Below are positions 13,679-21,880 of a stretch of 31,345 bases of DNA, piece after piece. Each line of letters starts with the position of its first letter. Within the stretch, counting starts at the first letter, position 1. Origin of the DNA: Alphaproteobacteria bacterium (lineage in GTDB: Bacteria; Pseudomonadota; Alphaproteobacteria; Rs-D84); NCBI GenBank assembly GCA_013316395.1, contig WSMU01000006.1:1-31345 (forward strand). Direction: 5' to 3'. Under the pieces are notes generated by a model. That model ran no database searches. It worked only from the letters and a program-made list of their open reading frames with translations, and was not told the DNA's origin. The position numbers were made by a program, and so were the translations under genes.

Positions 13679-14797
13679 TTACATACGCATCGGCATCAAA
13701 ATAAACAATGCGTCAGTATTCTTGTCCGTTGACTTGATAATTGTCGGCGACAACGGGTCCTGCATTTCCATTTGGAACTTTTCACCTTCTACCTGGCCGG
13801 CGACATCCAACAGGAACTTTACATTAAATGTAACCGTAAATGATGCGTCGCTGTTATATTCGATATCCAATTCCTGCGTCGCGGTACCGGCATCGGGACT
13901 GGACGCGTTCACAACCAACTTGTTCATAGAGTAAGTCAACTGAACCGATTTTGTTTTATCAACACTGGCAACCGATACCAGGTCAACCGCGTTAACAAAC
14001 TGCTTTCTGTCCAGAATTGCAATCTTGTCATTGCCCTTTGGTATAACAACGCGATAATTCGGATACTGGGCATCGACCAACTTGCTGGTCAAGGTTGCGG
14101 CGCCAACGGTAAAGCGTGCCTTGGTATCGGACAGTTCAACCATACAGTCGTCAACGGTCGCATCCTCCAACAGCTTTGACAGTTCGCCAATAACGCGACG
14201 CGGCAAAATAACGGCCGGCATGTCCGCGCTGCCCTCTGGGGCGGGCATCGCACACAGGGCCATACGCTGTGCATCGGTCGCAACCGCCGTCAACATTTTT
14301 TCCTTGCCCTCGTCCGAGATATGGAAGTAAATACCCCCCAGGTGATAGCGAACATCATCCGTCGGGATTGCAAATTTTGTCTGGTTAATCAAATGCGCCA
14401 GGTCACCCGTCGTCATCTGGAACTTAGTAGTCAGATTGCTGCCCGCCATGGCCGGGAAGTTTTCTGCCGGTAATGTTGGCAAACGAAATACCGCGCGGCC
14501 GCTGGATACGACCAACTGATCACCGGACTGCTTAAAGTTAATCTCTGCATCATCGGGCAACTTGCGAACAATATCATACAGCATCTGAACCGGAACGGTA
14601 ATTTTTCCACCCAGTGTGATGTCGGCGGCCACATGCTCTACCAGTTCCAGGTCAACGTTTGTCGCAGACAGAACTAAATCATCCGCCACCTCCAGCTTTA
14701 CATTCATCAATATCGGCAGGGTCGCACGCTTTTCCACAATGGACTGCATATGCCCCAGCGCACGTATCAAAACCTGACGAAATACCGAAAATTCCAT
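13679..14797 (-). CDS. dnaN: DNA polymerase III sliding clamp beta
   Basis: The beta clamp is a ring dimer that tethers replicative and repair polymerases to DNA. The 372-residue length is that of the family, with three repeated clamp domains. The N-terminal signature LIRALGHMQSIVEKRATLPIL is split here as RALGHMQSIVEKR and TLPILMNV, then LSATNVDLEL, GKITVPVQMLYDIVRKLPD and the terminal LFILMPMRM, which matches the usual PMRL/PMRM end. AGGAGC precedes the ATG. Unlike many bacteria it is not next to dnaA, which lies 13 kb away on the same strand. Confidence 0.96.
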   Translation of the reverse strand: MEFSVFRQVLIRALGHMQSIVEKRATLPILMNVKLEVADDLVLSATNVDLELVEHVAADITLGGKITVPVQMLYDIVRKLPDDAEINFKQSGDQLVVSSGRAVFRLPTLPAENFPAMAGSNLTTKFQMTTGDLAHLINQTKFAIPTDDVRYHLGGIYFHISDEGKEKMLTAVATDAQRMALCAMPAPEGSADMPAVILPRRVIGELSKLLEDATVDDCMVELSDTKARFTVGAATLTSKLVDAQYPNYRVVIPKGNDKIAILDRKQFVNAVDLVSVASVDKTKSVQLTYSMNKLVVNASSPDAGTATQELDIEYNSDASFTVTFNVKFLLDVAGQVEGEKFQMEMQDPLSPTIIKSTDKNTDALFILMPMRM

Positions 14798-14902
14798 ATT
14801 ATGTGCTCCTGTATATTATTAAGATGCCTACATTCTTGAGACTTAGTTTACCAAAAAACACCGATTCGGTGCAAGACCAAAAGCATTCTCGCAACGCCCA
14901 TA

Positions 14903-14923
14903 AAAAAGCCCCGCGTTTGGGGC
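14903..14923 (-). terminator. terminator of the pilin-rlu-asmA-cdaA operon
   Basis: GCCCC (14908-14912) pairs with GGGGC (14919-14923); on the minus strand six T follow. Confidence 0.8.
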
Positions 14924-14929
14924 CTTTTC

Positions 14930-15688
14930 CTATTTGTTTAAAACTTTTTCCAACCGGGCGCGCAATTTTTTCATATCATCATACTTGGTAAACTTACCCT
15001 TTTCTGCAATCGATATGTCGCCTGATTCTTCTGATACGACCAAAACAGTTGCGCTCGACTGCTCTGACAGCCCCAGCGCCGCACGATGACGCGTTCCGTA
15101 TTTCCAGTTCAGGTTGTTCTGTGACAGTGGCAAAATCCCCCCGGCCGACACAATTCTGCCGTCTTCTATTATAACGGCTCCGTCATGCAACGGTGTTTTA
15201 TTAAAGAATATAGTCAGCAGCAGCTCGCTTGATATAACCGCATCCAGTATTACGCCCTTTTTATCAATAGCGCTTTCGTCCAGCATGCTGGGGAACACAA
15301 TCAGCGCGCCCGTATGCTTGGCCGACATATATTCAACCGCGGCTACAATCGCATCCAGCGCACGCGTATCCTTTTGCCGCACGCCGCCACGACGCAGTAA
15401 TCGGCGCCACCCCTGAACATTACCCAACAGGGCCATAAACTTGCGCAGTTCGGGCTGGAAAATAACCACCAACCCCAGCGACAGGAACAGCGCGGTCCAA
15501 TGCAAAAACGCCCCCAGCAAATCAAGATGCGCCCACGCCATCACAAAACTTGCAATCCACAGCACCGCCAGCCCCAACAGCCCACGGACCAGCTTCTCTG
15601 ACTGCGTATTTTGTATAAAGCCCCTATAAAACAGCAAAACCATTGCCGCTATTATTACAATTTGAATAAAGCCAACCCAGTTAAACAT
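14930..15688 (-). CDS. cdaA: membrane diadenylate cyclase CdaA-like (c-di-AMP synthase)
   Basis: CdaA joins two ATP into the second messenger c-di-AMP. The 252-residue protein has three N-terminal membrane segments (about 6-22, 35-52, 58-77) and then a DAC domain. The catalytic motifs are intact: PLHDGAVII with DGA at 169-171 and YGTRHRAALG with RHR at 200-202. LSEQSSATVLVVSEE matches the usual end of the domain. AAGG precedes the ATG. It begins 18 bases after the asmA-like gene and ends the operon. There is no ybbR/cdaR or glmM neighbour, the usual Firmicute context. Such an enzyme is unusual for an alphaproteobacterium. Confidence 0.9.
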   Translation of the reverse strand: MFNWVGFIQIVIIAAMVLLFYRGFIQNTQSEKLVRGLLGLAVLWIASFVMAWAHLDLLGAFLHWTALFLSLGLVVIFQPELRKFMALLGNVQGWRRLLRRGGVRQKDTRALDAIVAAVEYMSAKHTGALIVFPSMLDESAIDKKGVILDAVISSELLLTIFFNKTPLHDGAVIIEDGRIVSAGGILPLSQNNLNWKYGTRHRAALGLSEQSSATVLVVSEESGDISIAEKGKFTKYDDMKKLRARLEKVLNK

Positions 15689-15706
15689 CGCCTTCTATCC
15701 TTTGTG

Positions 15707-17806
15707 TTATTCGGCATCCATAATGGTGCCAATTAAATCCCCTATTGGTGCCCCCAGCCATTCCGGGTCACCACGCCTGTCGGGGGCACCGCGCGACAGC
15801 GCTGTTTTGCACGGCTGGTCATCCGCCAGCCAGTTTTCCAGCAAATCGCCCGCCAACAGCCCCAAGCCCGCACCAGCAGCCAAGCTGATACCACCTGTAA
15901 ATGGCGCCAACAGTAATCCGATACCGGTCGCCGATGCAACCTTACCCGCAACTGCGGCACCGCTAATTCTTATATCAGGTTCGGCCAAATTTCCAGAAAT
16001 TTCTACCGAATTCATAACATTTCCCGTCAGCGACAGCTTTAAACCGCGAACGGGCACCGTCGTCAGCGCCAGACGCATGCTCTCTTCCCCTAAATCCAAA
16101 CTGCCTGCCAGACGCAGATTTATAGCGTTCGTTTCAACCGCAACACCGTTTTCCGTCTCTATGCGGCCATTGCGCACCTTGGCCGATATGGCGGCACATG
16201 ATATCTTTATCTGGTTATGCTTTTTCTCTGACCGGAACAAGTCCTGGATACTATGACGCAGGCTGGTTAGAAAATCCGTACCATAAATATTTGCAACCAA
16301 TGCCGAATGGGCATAGCCCGAACCGTTTGAATAAATCTGAACCGGGCCTGTGGCCGTTTGCATTAGCTCCGACAAATCTGCCCCCCGCCCCCGCAGGTAA
16401 AAACGCAGCCCCACCGGCAGATTCGAAATAAAGTCAGGGGCACGCACCTGGTCCAGGATTTTCCCAACCTGAATATTATCCCCCAGGCCCGCCGCAATCA
16501 CATCCAGCGTTCCGTCGGACTCTATTATTACATCCGCAGCGGCCTCTGTCTCGCCACCGGCAATTCCCGTACGCAGGTCAATTCGACCCGTACCGCCATT
16601 TAGCCGTACCTGCAAATCAATATCGGACAACGTTAACTCGCGATATACAATCATTTTGTCAATCTCGGCCCGCAGATTCATATCGAACTTCAAAAACTCC
16701 TGACCGTATAGCGGAATATTCTTAAATACATTCAGCTCCCTATCCGGACGGGCACGCCGCTTGGATGCATAAAGTTCCGGGAACAGCTCCATTAAATTCA
16801 GTCTTTTCGATTCCAGATTAAGTGTAAACGTGGGCTTCTTCTTGGACCAGTTATAGTCCCCCGACAGGGTTATTTCATTTCCGCGAACCAAAACGCTGGA
16901 TTTCCGTAATGTTATCTTGCGCCCATCAAATCCCCCGGCCAAATTAACACGCAATGTCGGCATATAGGCCAAATCCAAATTTAGCATCGCCCCCAGGGCT
17001 GTTATATCCGGGATATCCCCGCTGACGACGAAATCTATGGGCATAAGGCTGGCGCCTTCCAGGGCGACATTGGCAATCAGCGCATTACCACCCGTTGATA
17101 TCGCTGCGCGTACGGGGTAAACCTTGCGCTCAGGGTTATATTCTGAATAAGACACAATAAACGGATATACCTTTTCCGCCGGCTTTATCCAGCCTGCATA
17201 TTCGCGTCCTTTTTCCTGGGGAATATATCTTACCTCCAGCCCGGCCAAGGAATACGTCGCATCCAGTATATGCATAACTAAATTCTTTACCTCTATCCCG
17301 CCCAGGCCCGGGTCGGCAAAAGGATATTGAGGTTGAACAAACGGCTCGGCCGATATTTCGGCCACATTCGTATCAGCGGCAACATCCGGAGCCTTATCCT
17401 TGTTCGGCGTAATAGAATACTGCCCCGCTTCGTTTTTCTCTATACAAATCGATGCATCGTTAATCTTTACATTTTTAATTGTCGGCCTATCCCGCAGCAG
17501 GGATACCAAATCCAACGTTACGTCAACTGTTTCTGCGCTAAACGCATACTCATGGCGCGCCCAGTTGGCATTTCGAACGCGAACCTGATGCAGTTCAATA
17601 CGCGGCCGCAGGGAAAATTTCCATGACACGGCGCCATCAATTTCTATATCCAGCCCCGTTGCACCACGCAAAATCCCCAAAATATCCCCGCGCAGCGTTT
17701 CAAGATTCACCTGGCTTAGCGCGATTACAACCGCCACCACCATACCCATGAAAAATATGGAAACTATACGTGCGATTGTAAAAAACAAATTCTTACGAAA
17801 CAGCAT
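15707..17806 (-). CDS. AsmA-family envelope protein
   Basis: The 699-residue protein has one N-terminal membrane anchor (about 8-30, FFTIARIVSIFFMGMVVAVV) and a long periplasmic part of repeating beta-strand segments. It begins with an AsmA N-terminal domain (VSWKFSLRPRIELHQVRVRN) and ends in an AsmA C-terminal region (LRLAGSLDLGEESMRLALTT) with a Gly/Ala-rich hydrophobic tail. AsmA-like proteins form bridges for phospholipid transport to the outer membrane or affect its biogenesis. It is 14 bases from the rlu gene upstream and 18 from cdaA downstream, so it is cotranscribed with both. The exact paralogue (AsmA, YhjG-like) is not resolved. Confidence 0.85.
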   Translation of the reverse strand: MLFRKNLFFTIARIVSIFFMGMVVAVVIALSQVNLETLRGDILGILRGATGLDIEIDGAVSWKFSLRPRIELHQVRVRNANWARHEYAFSAETVDVTLDLVSLLRDRPTIKNVKINDASICIEKNEAGQYSITPNKDKAPDVAADTNVAEISAEPFVQPQYPFADPGLGGIEVKNLVMHILDATYSLAGLEVRYIPQEKGREYAGWIKPAEKVYPFIVSYSEYNPERKVYPVRAAISTGGNALIANVALEGASLMPIDFVVSGDIPDITALGAMLNLDLAYMPTLRVNLAGGFDGRKITLRKSSVLVRGNEITLSGDYNWSKKKPTFTLNLESKRLNLMELFPELYASKRRARPDRELNVFKNIPLYGQEFLKFDMNLRAEIDKMIVYRELTLSDIDLQVRLNGGTGRIDLRTGIAGGETEAAADVIIESDGTLDVIAAGLGDNIQVGKILDQVRAPDFISNLPVGLRFYLRGRGADLSELMQTATGPVQIYSNGSGYAHSALVANIYGTDFLTSLRHSIQDLFRSEKKHNQIKISCAAISAKVRNGRIETENGVAVETNAINLRLAGSLDLGEESMRLALTTVPVRGLKLSLTGNVMNSVEISGNLAEPDIRISGAAVAGKVASATGIGLLLAPFTGGISLAAGAGLGLLAGDLLENWLADDQPCKTALSRGAPDRRGDPEWLGAPIGDLIGTIMDAE

Positions 17807-17820
17807 ATCTTACTTTTCTT

Positions 17821-18786
17821 TTACGGCAACTTCAGCTCCAGCATGCGAACAACCGGCTCCATAAAATCTGGCAGTTGGGCGCGCAAAGTTATCAGGCGCC
17901 CCGTGGTTGGATGCTGGAATGTTATCTTATGTGCGAACAAAAACAGGTTATTTGTACGCACTATGGAATCCAATGCGGTACTATCGGTCGCAGCGCCATA
18001 TATGGAATCCCCGACGATCGGCGCATTAAGCGACAATGCGCTATGTACACGCAACTGGTGTGTACGGCCGGTCTTTGGCGAAAACAAAACCCACGACAGC
18101 ATACCGGCCGCCTGGGATAAAACGCTATAGTCCGTGATTGCACGCTGGGGCCGTGGACCGGTGCCACTGTTAAGACGCTGGGGCGAATCAAACACCTGCC
18201 CTTTGAGCATATAGTTGTCTATGGTTCCACGCTCTGGGCTGACACGACCGTTGAGCAATGCCAAATACTGCTTTTGTGCGGTTTTATTCTGGAACTGCTG
18301 AGCCAGGCGCTGGGCCGCAATTTGATTTTTTGCAACAACCAATATGCCGCTGGTCTCTTTATCCAGGCGATGAACCAGTGAAATTTTGTCATATGGAAAT
18401 AACGCGGCCGCCATTTTATCAATGGATTTACGAATACCTGTTCCGCCCTGAACCGACAGACCGGCCGGCTTGTCAAACGCAACCACATCATTGTCATCAT
18501 GAATGATACACCGACGCAGCATTTCCAAATCCGATAGCGAAAACGCATCACCCGATTCGGTTTTCTTTGGTGCGACTGCATACCCGCCCAGTGTCGGCGG
18601 TATCCGCACCACATCACCCGCCCGCAGAATCTCGTTCCCCGACACCCTGGACGAATTTACACGAATTTGACCGCCCCGACACAGCTTGTAAAACTGTCGC
18701 TGTGGCATTGACGGAAACCTGCGCAAAAACCAGCGATGCAGGCGCGCACCTTCTTCTGTTTGGGAAACTGTTACCATATCCGCCAT
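17821..18786 (-). CDS. RluC/RluD-type 23S rRNA pseudouridine synthase
   Basis: The enzyme converts specific uridines of 23S rRNA to pseudouridine. The 321-residue protein has an N-terminal S4 RNA-binding domain (about 12-65: RWFLRRFPSMPQRQFYK, GQIRVNSSRV, GDVVRIPP) and a catalytic domain with LVHRLDKETSG holding the catalytic Asp. It also has the C-terminal GRTHQLRVHSA and PIVGDSIYG. These define the RluA superfamily with S4, that is RluC or RluD; target positions cannot be told apart here. It starts four bases after the pilin-like gene, in the same operon. A strong ribosome site is not seen, so translational coupling is likely. Confidence 0.92.
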   Translation of the reverse strand: MADMVTVSQTEEGARLHRWFLRRFPSMPQRQFYKLCRGGQIRVNSSRVSGNEILRAGDVVRIPPTLGGYAVAPKKTESGDAFSLSDLEMLRRCIIHDDNDVVAFDKPAGLSVQGGTGIRKSIDKMAAALFPYDKISLVHRLDKETSGILVVAKNQIAAQRLAQQFQNKTAQKQYLALLNGRVSPERGTIDNYMLKGQVFDSPQRLNSGTGPRPQRAITDYSVLSQAAGMLSWVLFSPKTGRTHQLRVHSALSLNAPIVGDSIYGAATDSTALDSIVRTNNLFLFAHKITFQHPTTGRLITLRAQLPDFMEPVVRMLELKLP

Positions 18787-18790
18787 AAAT

Positions 18791-19255
18791 TTATTCGCCG
18801 TAAGTTATATAGACCGTATTTTTACCGTTTACGTCGGCACAGTTACCCGACGCACCGCCGCGCGTACCGTTCGACATCTGATAGCCAATGGAATCAGACC
18901 AGGCCTTGGTTACAAAGTATTTGCAATCCCCCTCCGACAGGCCGGTAATAGACACAATAAACTGGCGCGAGTTTGCCGGATCCACGTTTAGCTCATACAT
19001 CCCGCCATACGGGTTTTTATTAGACAGACCGATTGCGCCGAATATGGTTGCATTGTTTATATGCGAATAATCATCATATTCACCCTGCAATTGGCGCACA
19101 CCGACGACCATCTTAATTACATCCTCATTAACGGTACTGCGCTTTTGGGTGCGCATTGCGATGGAAATCATTCCGATTGCCCCAGCAGTAATACCCCCCA
19201 TAATCGCCAGCACCCCCAGCATTTCAATCATTGACCGTCCGGATTCGTCTTTCAT
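18791..19255 (-). CDS. type IV pilin-like protein
   Basis: The 154-residue protein has a short type IV prepilin leader: MKDESG, then RSMIEMLGVLAIMGG with Gly at -1 and Glu at +5 of the mature chain, followed by a hydrophobic helix (about 11-32). This is the prepilin peptidase signature. The remainder is a globular pilin-like head; near the C-terminus two Cys (CKYF... and NCADVNG) could form the D-region disulfide. No PilB, PilC or PilQ gene is near. It could be a minor or major pilin of a type IV pilus or a T2SS-like machine. AGGGGAAA precedes the ATG. It heads the operon to cdaA and lies divergent from uvrC. Confidence 0.8.
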   Translation of the reverse strand: MKDESGRSMIEMLGVLAIMGGITAGAIGMISIAMRTQKRSTVNEDVIKMVVGVRQLQGEYDDYSHINNATIFGAIGLSNKNPYGGMYELNVDPANSRQFIVSITGLSEGDCKYFVTKAWSDSIGYQMSNGTRGGASGNCADVNGKNTVYITYGE

Positions 19256-19271
19256 AACTTATTTCCCCTAT

Positions 19272-19300
19272 TTGCTATTTGTTTTTCATTATTATATCAT
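19272..19300 (+). promoter_or_regulatory. leaderless promoter of uvrC
   Basis: TTGCTA (19272-19277), a 17-base spacer and TATCAT (19295-19300), then exactly seven bases to the ATG at 19308. The geometry is the same as at ftsE. No Shine-Dalgarno is present. Confidence 0.55.
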
Positions 19301-19307
19301 ATTCAGC

Positions 19308-20732
19308 ATGAGTATTCAATTTTCTGATTTAATAGAAAATAGTCCCAGTGCACCAGGCGTCTATAAAATGTACGACGCGGATGGCACCCTGCTCTACGTG
19401 GGCAAGGCAAAGAACCTGTCAAACCGGCTAAAGCAATATATTGATATAACGAAACTGGAACTGCATAAGCAGATAATGCGCACCCTGGTAACGCGTGTTG
19501 ACTGGGAAACAGTTCCAACGGAATCGGATGCATTGCTGCGTGAGCAGGAGCTAATCAAAACGCAAAAGCCCAAATACAACATCATGCTAACGGACGGGAA
19601 AATGTACCCGATGCTGGCACTGACACAGTCTGAATTCCCCCGTCTGCTAAAATTCCGCGGCAAGATATCACAGCGCCGCGATGTATATGGCCCCTATCCA
19701 TCGGTGGCGGCACTGAACGAAACAATAAAAACCATTCAAAAAGTATGCCAGTTGCGTACATGCACAGATACATTTATGCGAAATCGCGCCCGCCCATGCC
19801 TGTTGCACCAAATCGGTCGATGCAGCGCGCCATGCACACTGTCACAGACAGACTATGGCGCACGCGTTGCATTGGCACGCCGAATACTTACCGGCGACAG
19901 CGAACCTATCATCGCAGACCTGTCGGCAGAAATGCAAAAACATTCGGCCAATCTGGACTTTGAATCGGCGGCCGCATGTCGTGATAAAATCGCCGCATTA
20001 ACGCATACCGCAAATCGCGGTATACGGCGCGTACATGCACATAGCGCGAATTTAGACTGGCCAAATACCGTCGCCGAAATGGAGAAATGGCTGGGGCAAA
20101 AAATCGAGTGTGCGGGTGTGTTTGATAACTCGCATCTGTTCGGACGAAACCCGGTTGGCGCAATGATTGCATTCGGCCCCGATGGATTTATAAAATCTTC
20201 ATATCGCCACTTTAAGTTAAATGACGCATCGCGCGCCGGAAACGATATCGCAATGATGGCAGAATTTGTTGCGCGCGCGACGGCACGTGGCCCAAAGCTG
20301 GACTTAATCATTGTTGACGGCGGCCGCGCACAATGGAACATTGCACACAAAACGGCACCGCATATCCCAATTCTGGGCGTAACCAAGGGGGAAGTACGCG
20401 ACGGCGATGAACATTTTATAATGCCAGATGGCACCGAATGCCGCGACATGCCAAAGGACTCAAAACTGTTTCTATTACTGCGCGCGGTTCGTGACGAGGC
20501 GCACCGTTTTGTAATCACATATCACCGCACGGTACGCGCCAAGACCGTCACCGCATCCGTCCTGGACGAGATAGAGGGTATCGGCCCCACACGCAAAAAG
20601 GCGCTGCTGCTTCATTTTGGCTCCGCACGCGCGGTTGGCGACGCCGACCTGGCCGCGCTGATGCGTGTACCGGGTCTGGGTAAAAATGCCGCAGAAAAAA
20701 TATATGCCTATTTTCATTCCGACGTGGTATAA
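19308..20732 (+). CDS. uvrC: excinuclease ABC subunit C, short form
   Basis: UvrC makes both incisions in nucleotide excision repair. The 474-residue protein keeps all catalytic parts. GIY-YIG nuclease N-terminus: APGVYKMYDADGTLLYVGKA, with Glu in REQELIK. A Cys-rich segment follows (CTDTFMRNRARPCLL, RCSAPC), then a UVR helix pair (ANLDFESAAACRDKIAAL). Then an RNase H-like nuclease (DNSHLFG, LIIVDGGRAQ, RDEAHRFVITYHR) and two C-terminal helix-hairpin-helix motifs (IEGIGPTRKKAL, VPGLGKNAA). The family norm is about 600, so the linker between the UVR and RNase H parts is reduced by roughly 100 residues. The start at 19308 is set by a leaderless promoter; a longer upstream frame runs into the divergent pilin-like gene. 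Confidence 0.93.
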   Translation: MSIQFSDLIENSPSAPGVYKMYDADGTLLYVGKAKNLSNRLKQYIDITKLELHKQIMRTLVTRVDWETVPTESDALLREQELIKTQKPKYNIMLTDGKMYPMLALTQSEFPRLLKFRGKISQRRDVYGPYPSVAALNETIKTIQKVCQLRTCTDTFMRNRARPCLLHQIGRCSAPCTLSQTDYGARVALARRILTGDSEPIIADLSAEMQKHSANLDFESAAACRDKIAALTHTANRGIRRVHAHSANLDWPNTVAEMEKWLGQKIECAGVFDNSHLFGRNPVGAMIAFGPDGFIKSSYRHFKLNDASRAGNDIAMMAEFVARATARGPKLDLIIVDGGRAQWNIAHKTAPHIPILGVTKGEVRDGDEHFIMPDGTECRDMPKDSKLFLLLRAVRDEAHRFVITYHRTVRAKTVTASVLDEIEGIGPTRKKALLLHFGSARAVGDADLAALMRVPGLGKNAAEKIYAYFHSDVV

Positions 20733-20761
20733 TAAGACTATTCATATAAAGGAGAATTGAT

Positions 20762-21361
20762 ATGAAATTTTTTGTAAACTTTTTATCGGCATTCCGTATC
20801 GCGGCGGCTTTTGCCATTATTCCGACATTGATGTTCCAGTGGTACTGGCTGTCTTTTATACTGTTCGTATTGGGCGCGGTCTCTGACTGGTTTGACGGCT
20901 TTCTGGCACGCAAATATAATGTATGCAGTAAAATCGGCGGCGTAATGGACCATATCGGCGACAAGCTGCTGGTTGTAAATACACTGATTATGCTAACGGT
21001 TATGAAGCCTACATGGTTTATCGTTGTTCCTGTAATTATTATGATTGCGCGCGAACTATACATCAGCGGCCTGCGCGAATTTTTGGGCACCCAGAAAATT
21101 GAAATGCCGGTGCCAAAGGCACGCTTTTCCATGGGCAAGATTAAAACCACACTGCAAATGATAACGATTGCGGCGTTCCTGGGTCTGTTTGTAATGACAA
21201 CAACCGTATCGCCGGCCGGCATTACACGCAGCGCTCTTATCACGATGAACATCATTTCCCAGATTGGTATATTTGGATTGTGGCTGTCACTGCTGGCATC
21301 TGTTTGGAGCGCCACCCAGTACACATTCACATTTGCGCAAAAGATAAAGAAAATAAAGTAA
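20762..21361 (+). CDS. pgsA: CDP-diacylglycerol-glycerol-3-phosphate 3-phosphatidyltransferase
   Basis: PgsA makes phosphatidylglycerol-phosphate from CDP-diacylglycerol and glycerol-3-phosphate in the inner membrane. The 199-residue protein shows the CDP-alcohol phosphotransferase motif D-x2-DG-x2-AR-x8-G-x3-D-x3-D as SDWFDGFLARKY, then GGVMDHIGDKLL. There are about five or six membrane helices, and a second conserved region reads IARELYISGLREF, typical of PgsA. AAAGGAGAA precedes the ATG. Gap from uvrC is 29 bases; the uvrC-pgsA order is frequent in proteobacteria. A terminator follows at 21387-21419. Confidence 0.94.
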   Translation: MKFFVNFLSAFRIAAAFAIIPTLMFQWYWLSFILFVLGAVSDWFDGFLARKYNVCSKIGGVMDHIGDKLLVVNTLIMLTVMKPTWFIVVPVIIMIARELYISGLREFLGTQKIEMPVPKARFSMGKIKTTLQMITIAAFLGLFVMTTTVSPAGITRSALITMNIISQIGIFGLWLSLLASVWSATQYTFTFAQKIKKIK

Positions 21362-21386
21362 TAAAAAACGCGCTATATACATATAA

Positions 21387-21419
21387 TCCGCCCCTTTTAC
21401 AGGGGCGGATATTTTTTTT
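21387..21419. terminator. terminator after pgsA, shared with the XRE-type gene
   Basis: TCCGCCCC (21387-21394) pairs with GGGGCGGA (21402-21409) around TTTTACA, with a T-run to 21419 on the plus strand. Confidence 0.88.
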
Positions 21420-21696
21420 AATCGGCCGTTACAAATACTGTTTCACTGTCCGTTTTCTTTAAATCATGCAAATCATGCGCACCCGTAAACCGTCGTGTCC
21501 GCATTTGTATAAACGCCAATGACATCAAGCGCGCCATCATATTTCCCGGCCCCAACTTGCGGCCACGCTCCACCCTGTTGTATTCATGCGGCGTCAGCCC
21601 AAGTATTTTTGCCGCCTCGGTCGTTTTTATTTTTGCATTATGACGCCCATGGCGCATTGCCCGACCGATATATTTTGAATCAATAAATATTTGCAT
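21418..21696 (-). CDS. XRE-type helix-turn-helix regulator
   Basis: The 92-residue protein has an HTH about residues 20-65: IKTTEAAKILGLTPHEYNRV then ERGRKLGPGNMMARLMSL, the layout of an XRE/HTH_3 domain (helix 2 EAAKILGL, helix 3 HEYNRVERG). The start at 21696 is set by GGAGGA six bases upstream. The family partner is unknown. The gene lies 27 bases past the RNA copy 2 terminator on the same strand, so it may be expressed by readthrough from the RNA promoter. A truncated relative follows RNA copy 1. Whether the protein regulates the RNA promoter is open. Confidence 0.7.
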   Translation of the reverse strand: MQIFIDSKYIGRAMRHGRHNAKIKTTEAAKILGLTPHEYNRVERGRKLGPGNMMARLMSLAFIQMRTRRFTGAHDLHDLKKTDSETVFVTAD

Positions 21697-21722
21697 TTTA
21701 TCCTCCGTTGTTTTTTGCAAAT

Positions 21723-21750
21723 AAAAAACACCGCCGTGATGAAGGGCGGT
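21723..21750 (-). terminator. terminator at the 3' end of RNA copy 2
   Basis: ACCGCC and GGCGGU (21750-21745 with 21735-21730 on the minus strand) form a stem with a 9-base loop, followed by G and six T (21728-21723). It shares bases with the pseudoknot strand CCUCCAACC (21756-21748), so the two pairings meet at ACC. Confidence 0.85.
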
Positions 21751-21875
21751 TGGAGGTTAGAAACTATTCTATCGATAGTGTCGCTTATTCAATATATTCA
21801 CGACCCTCCAACCGGTTGTGGAGTTTTTTAGATAGAAGAGGTTTCTACACCTCACATCGGGAATCACCCGATGCA
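21723..21875 (-). ncRNA. structured RNA element, copy 2 (novel family candidate)
   Basis: Same architecture as copy 1, with covarying sequence. P1: 21874-21867 with 21861-21854, loop UGAUU. P2: 21847-21831 with 21773-21758, 15 pairs, with the bulged C and the C-U mismatch in the same places as copy 1. The internal CUCCA/UGGAG hairpin is identical. P3: GUCGU/GCGAC (21804-21800, 21784-21780) with a 15-base loop differing from copy 1 by one base. Pseudoknot: GGUUGGAGG (21813-21805) with CCUCCAACC (21756-21748), identical in both. It ends in a strong terminator, so it can be a stand-alone RNA of about 150 bases. It lies between dnaJ and the XRE-type gene, both on the minus strand. Confidence 0.75.
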
Positions 21876-21880
21876 TATGC

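Noticed and set aside
14082..14330. Plus-strand ORF inside dnaN
   Set aside because: It is a shadow frame of a well-conserved gene.
21723..21875. RNA copies as a known riboswitch, tmRNA, SRP RNA or type III antitoxin
   Set aside because: None of the conserved cores that I know are present, there are no tandem repeats, and no ToxN-like gene follows.
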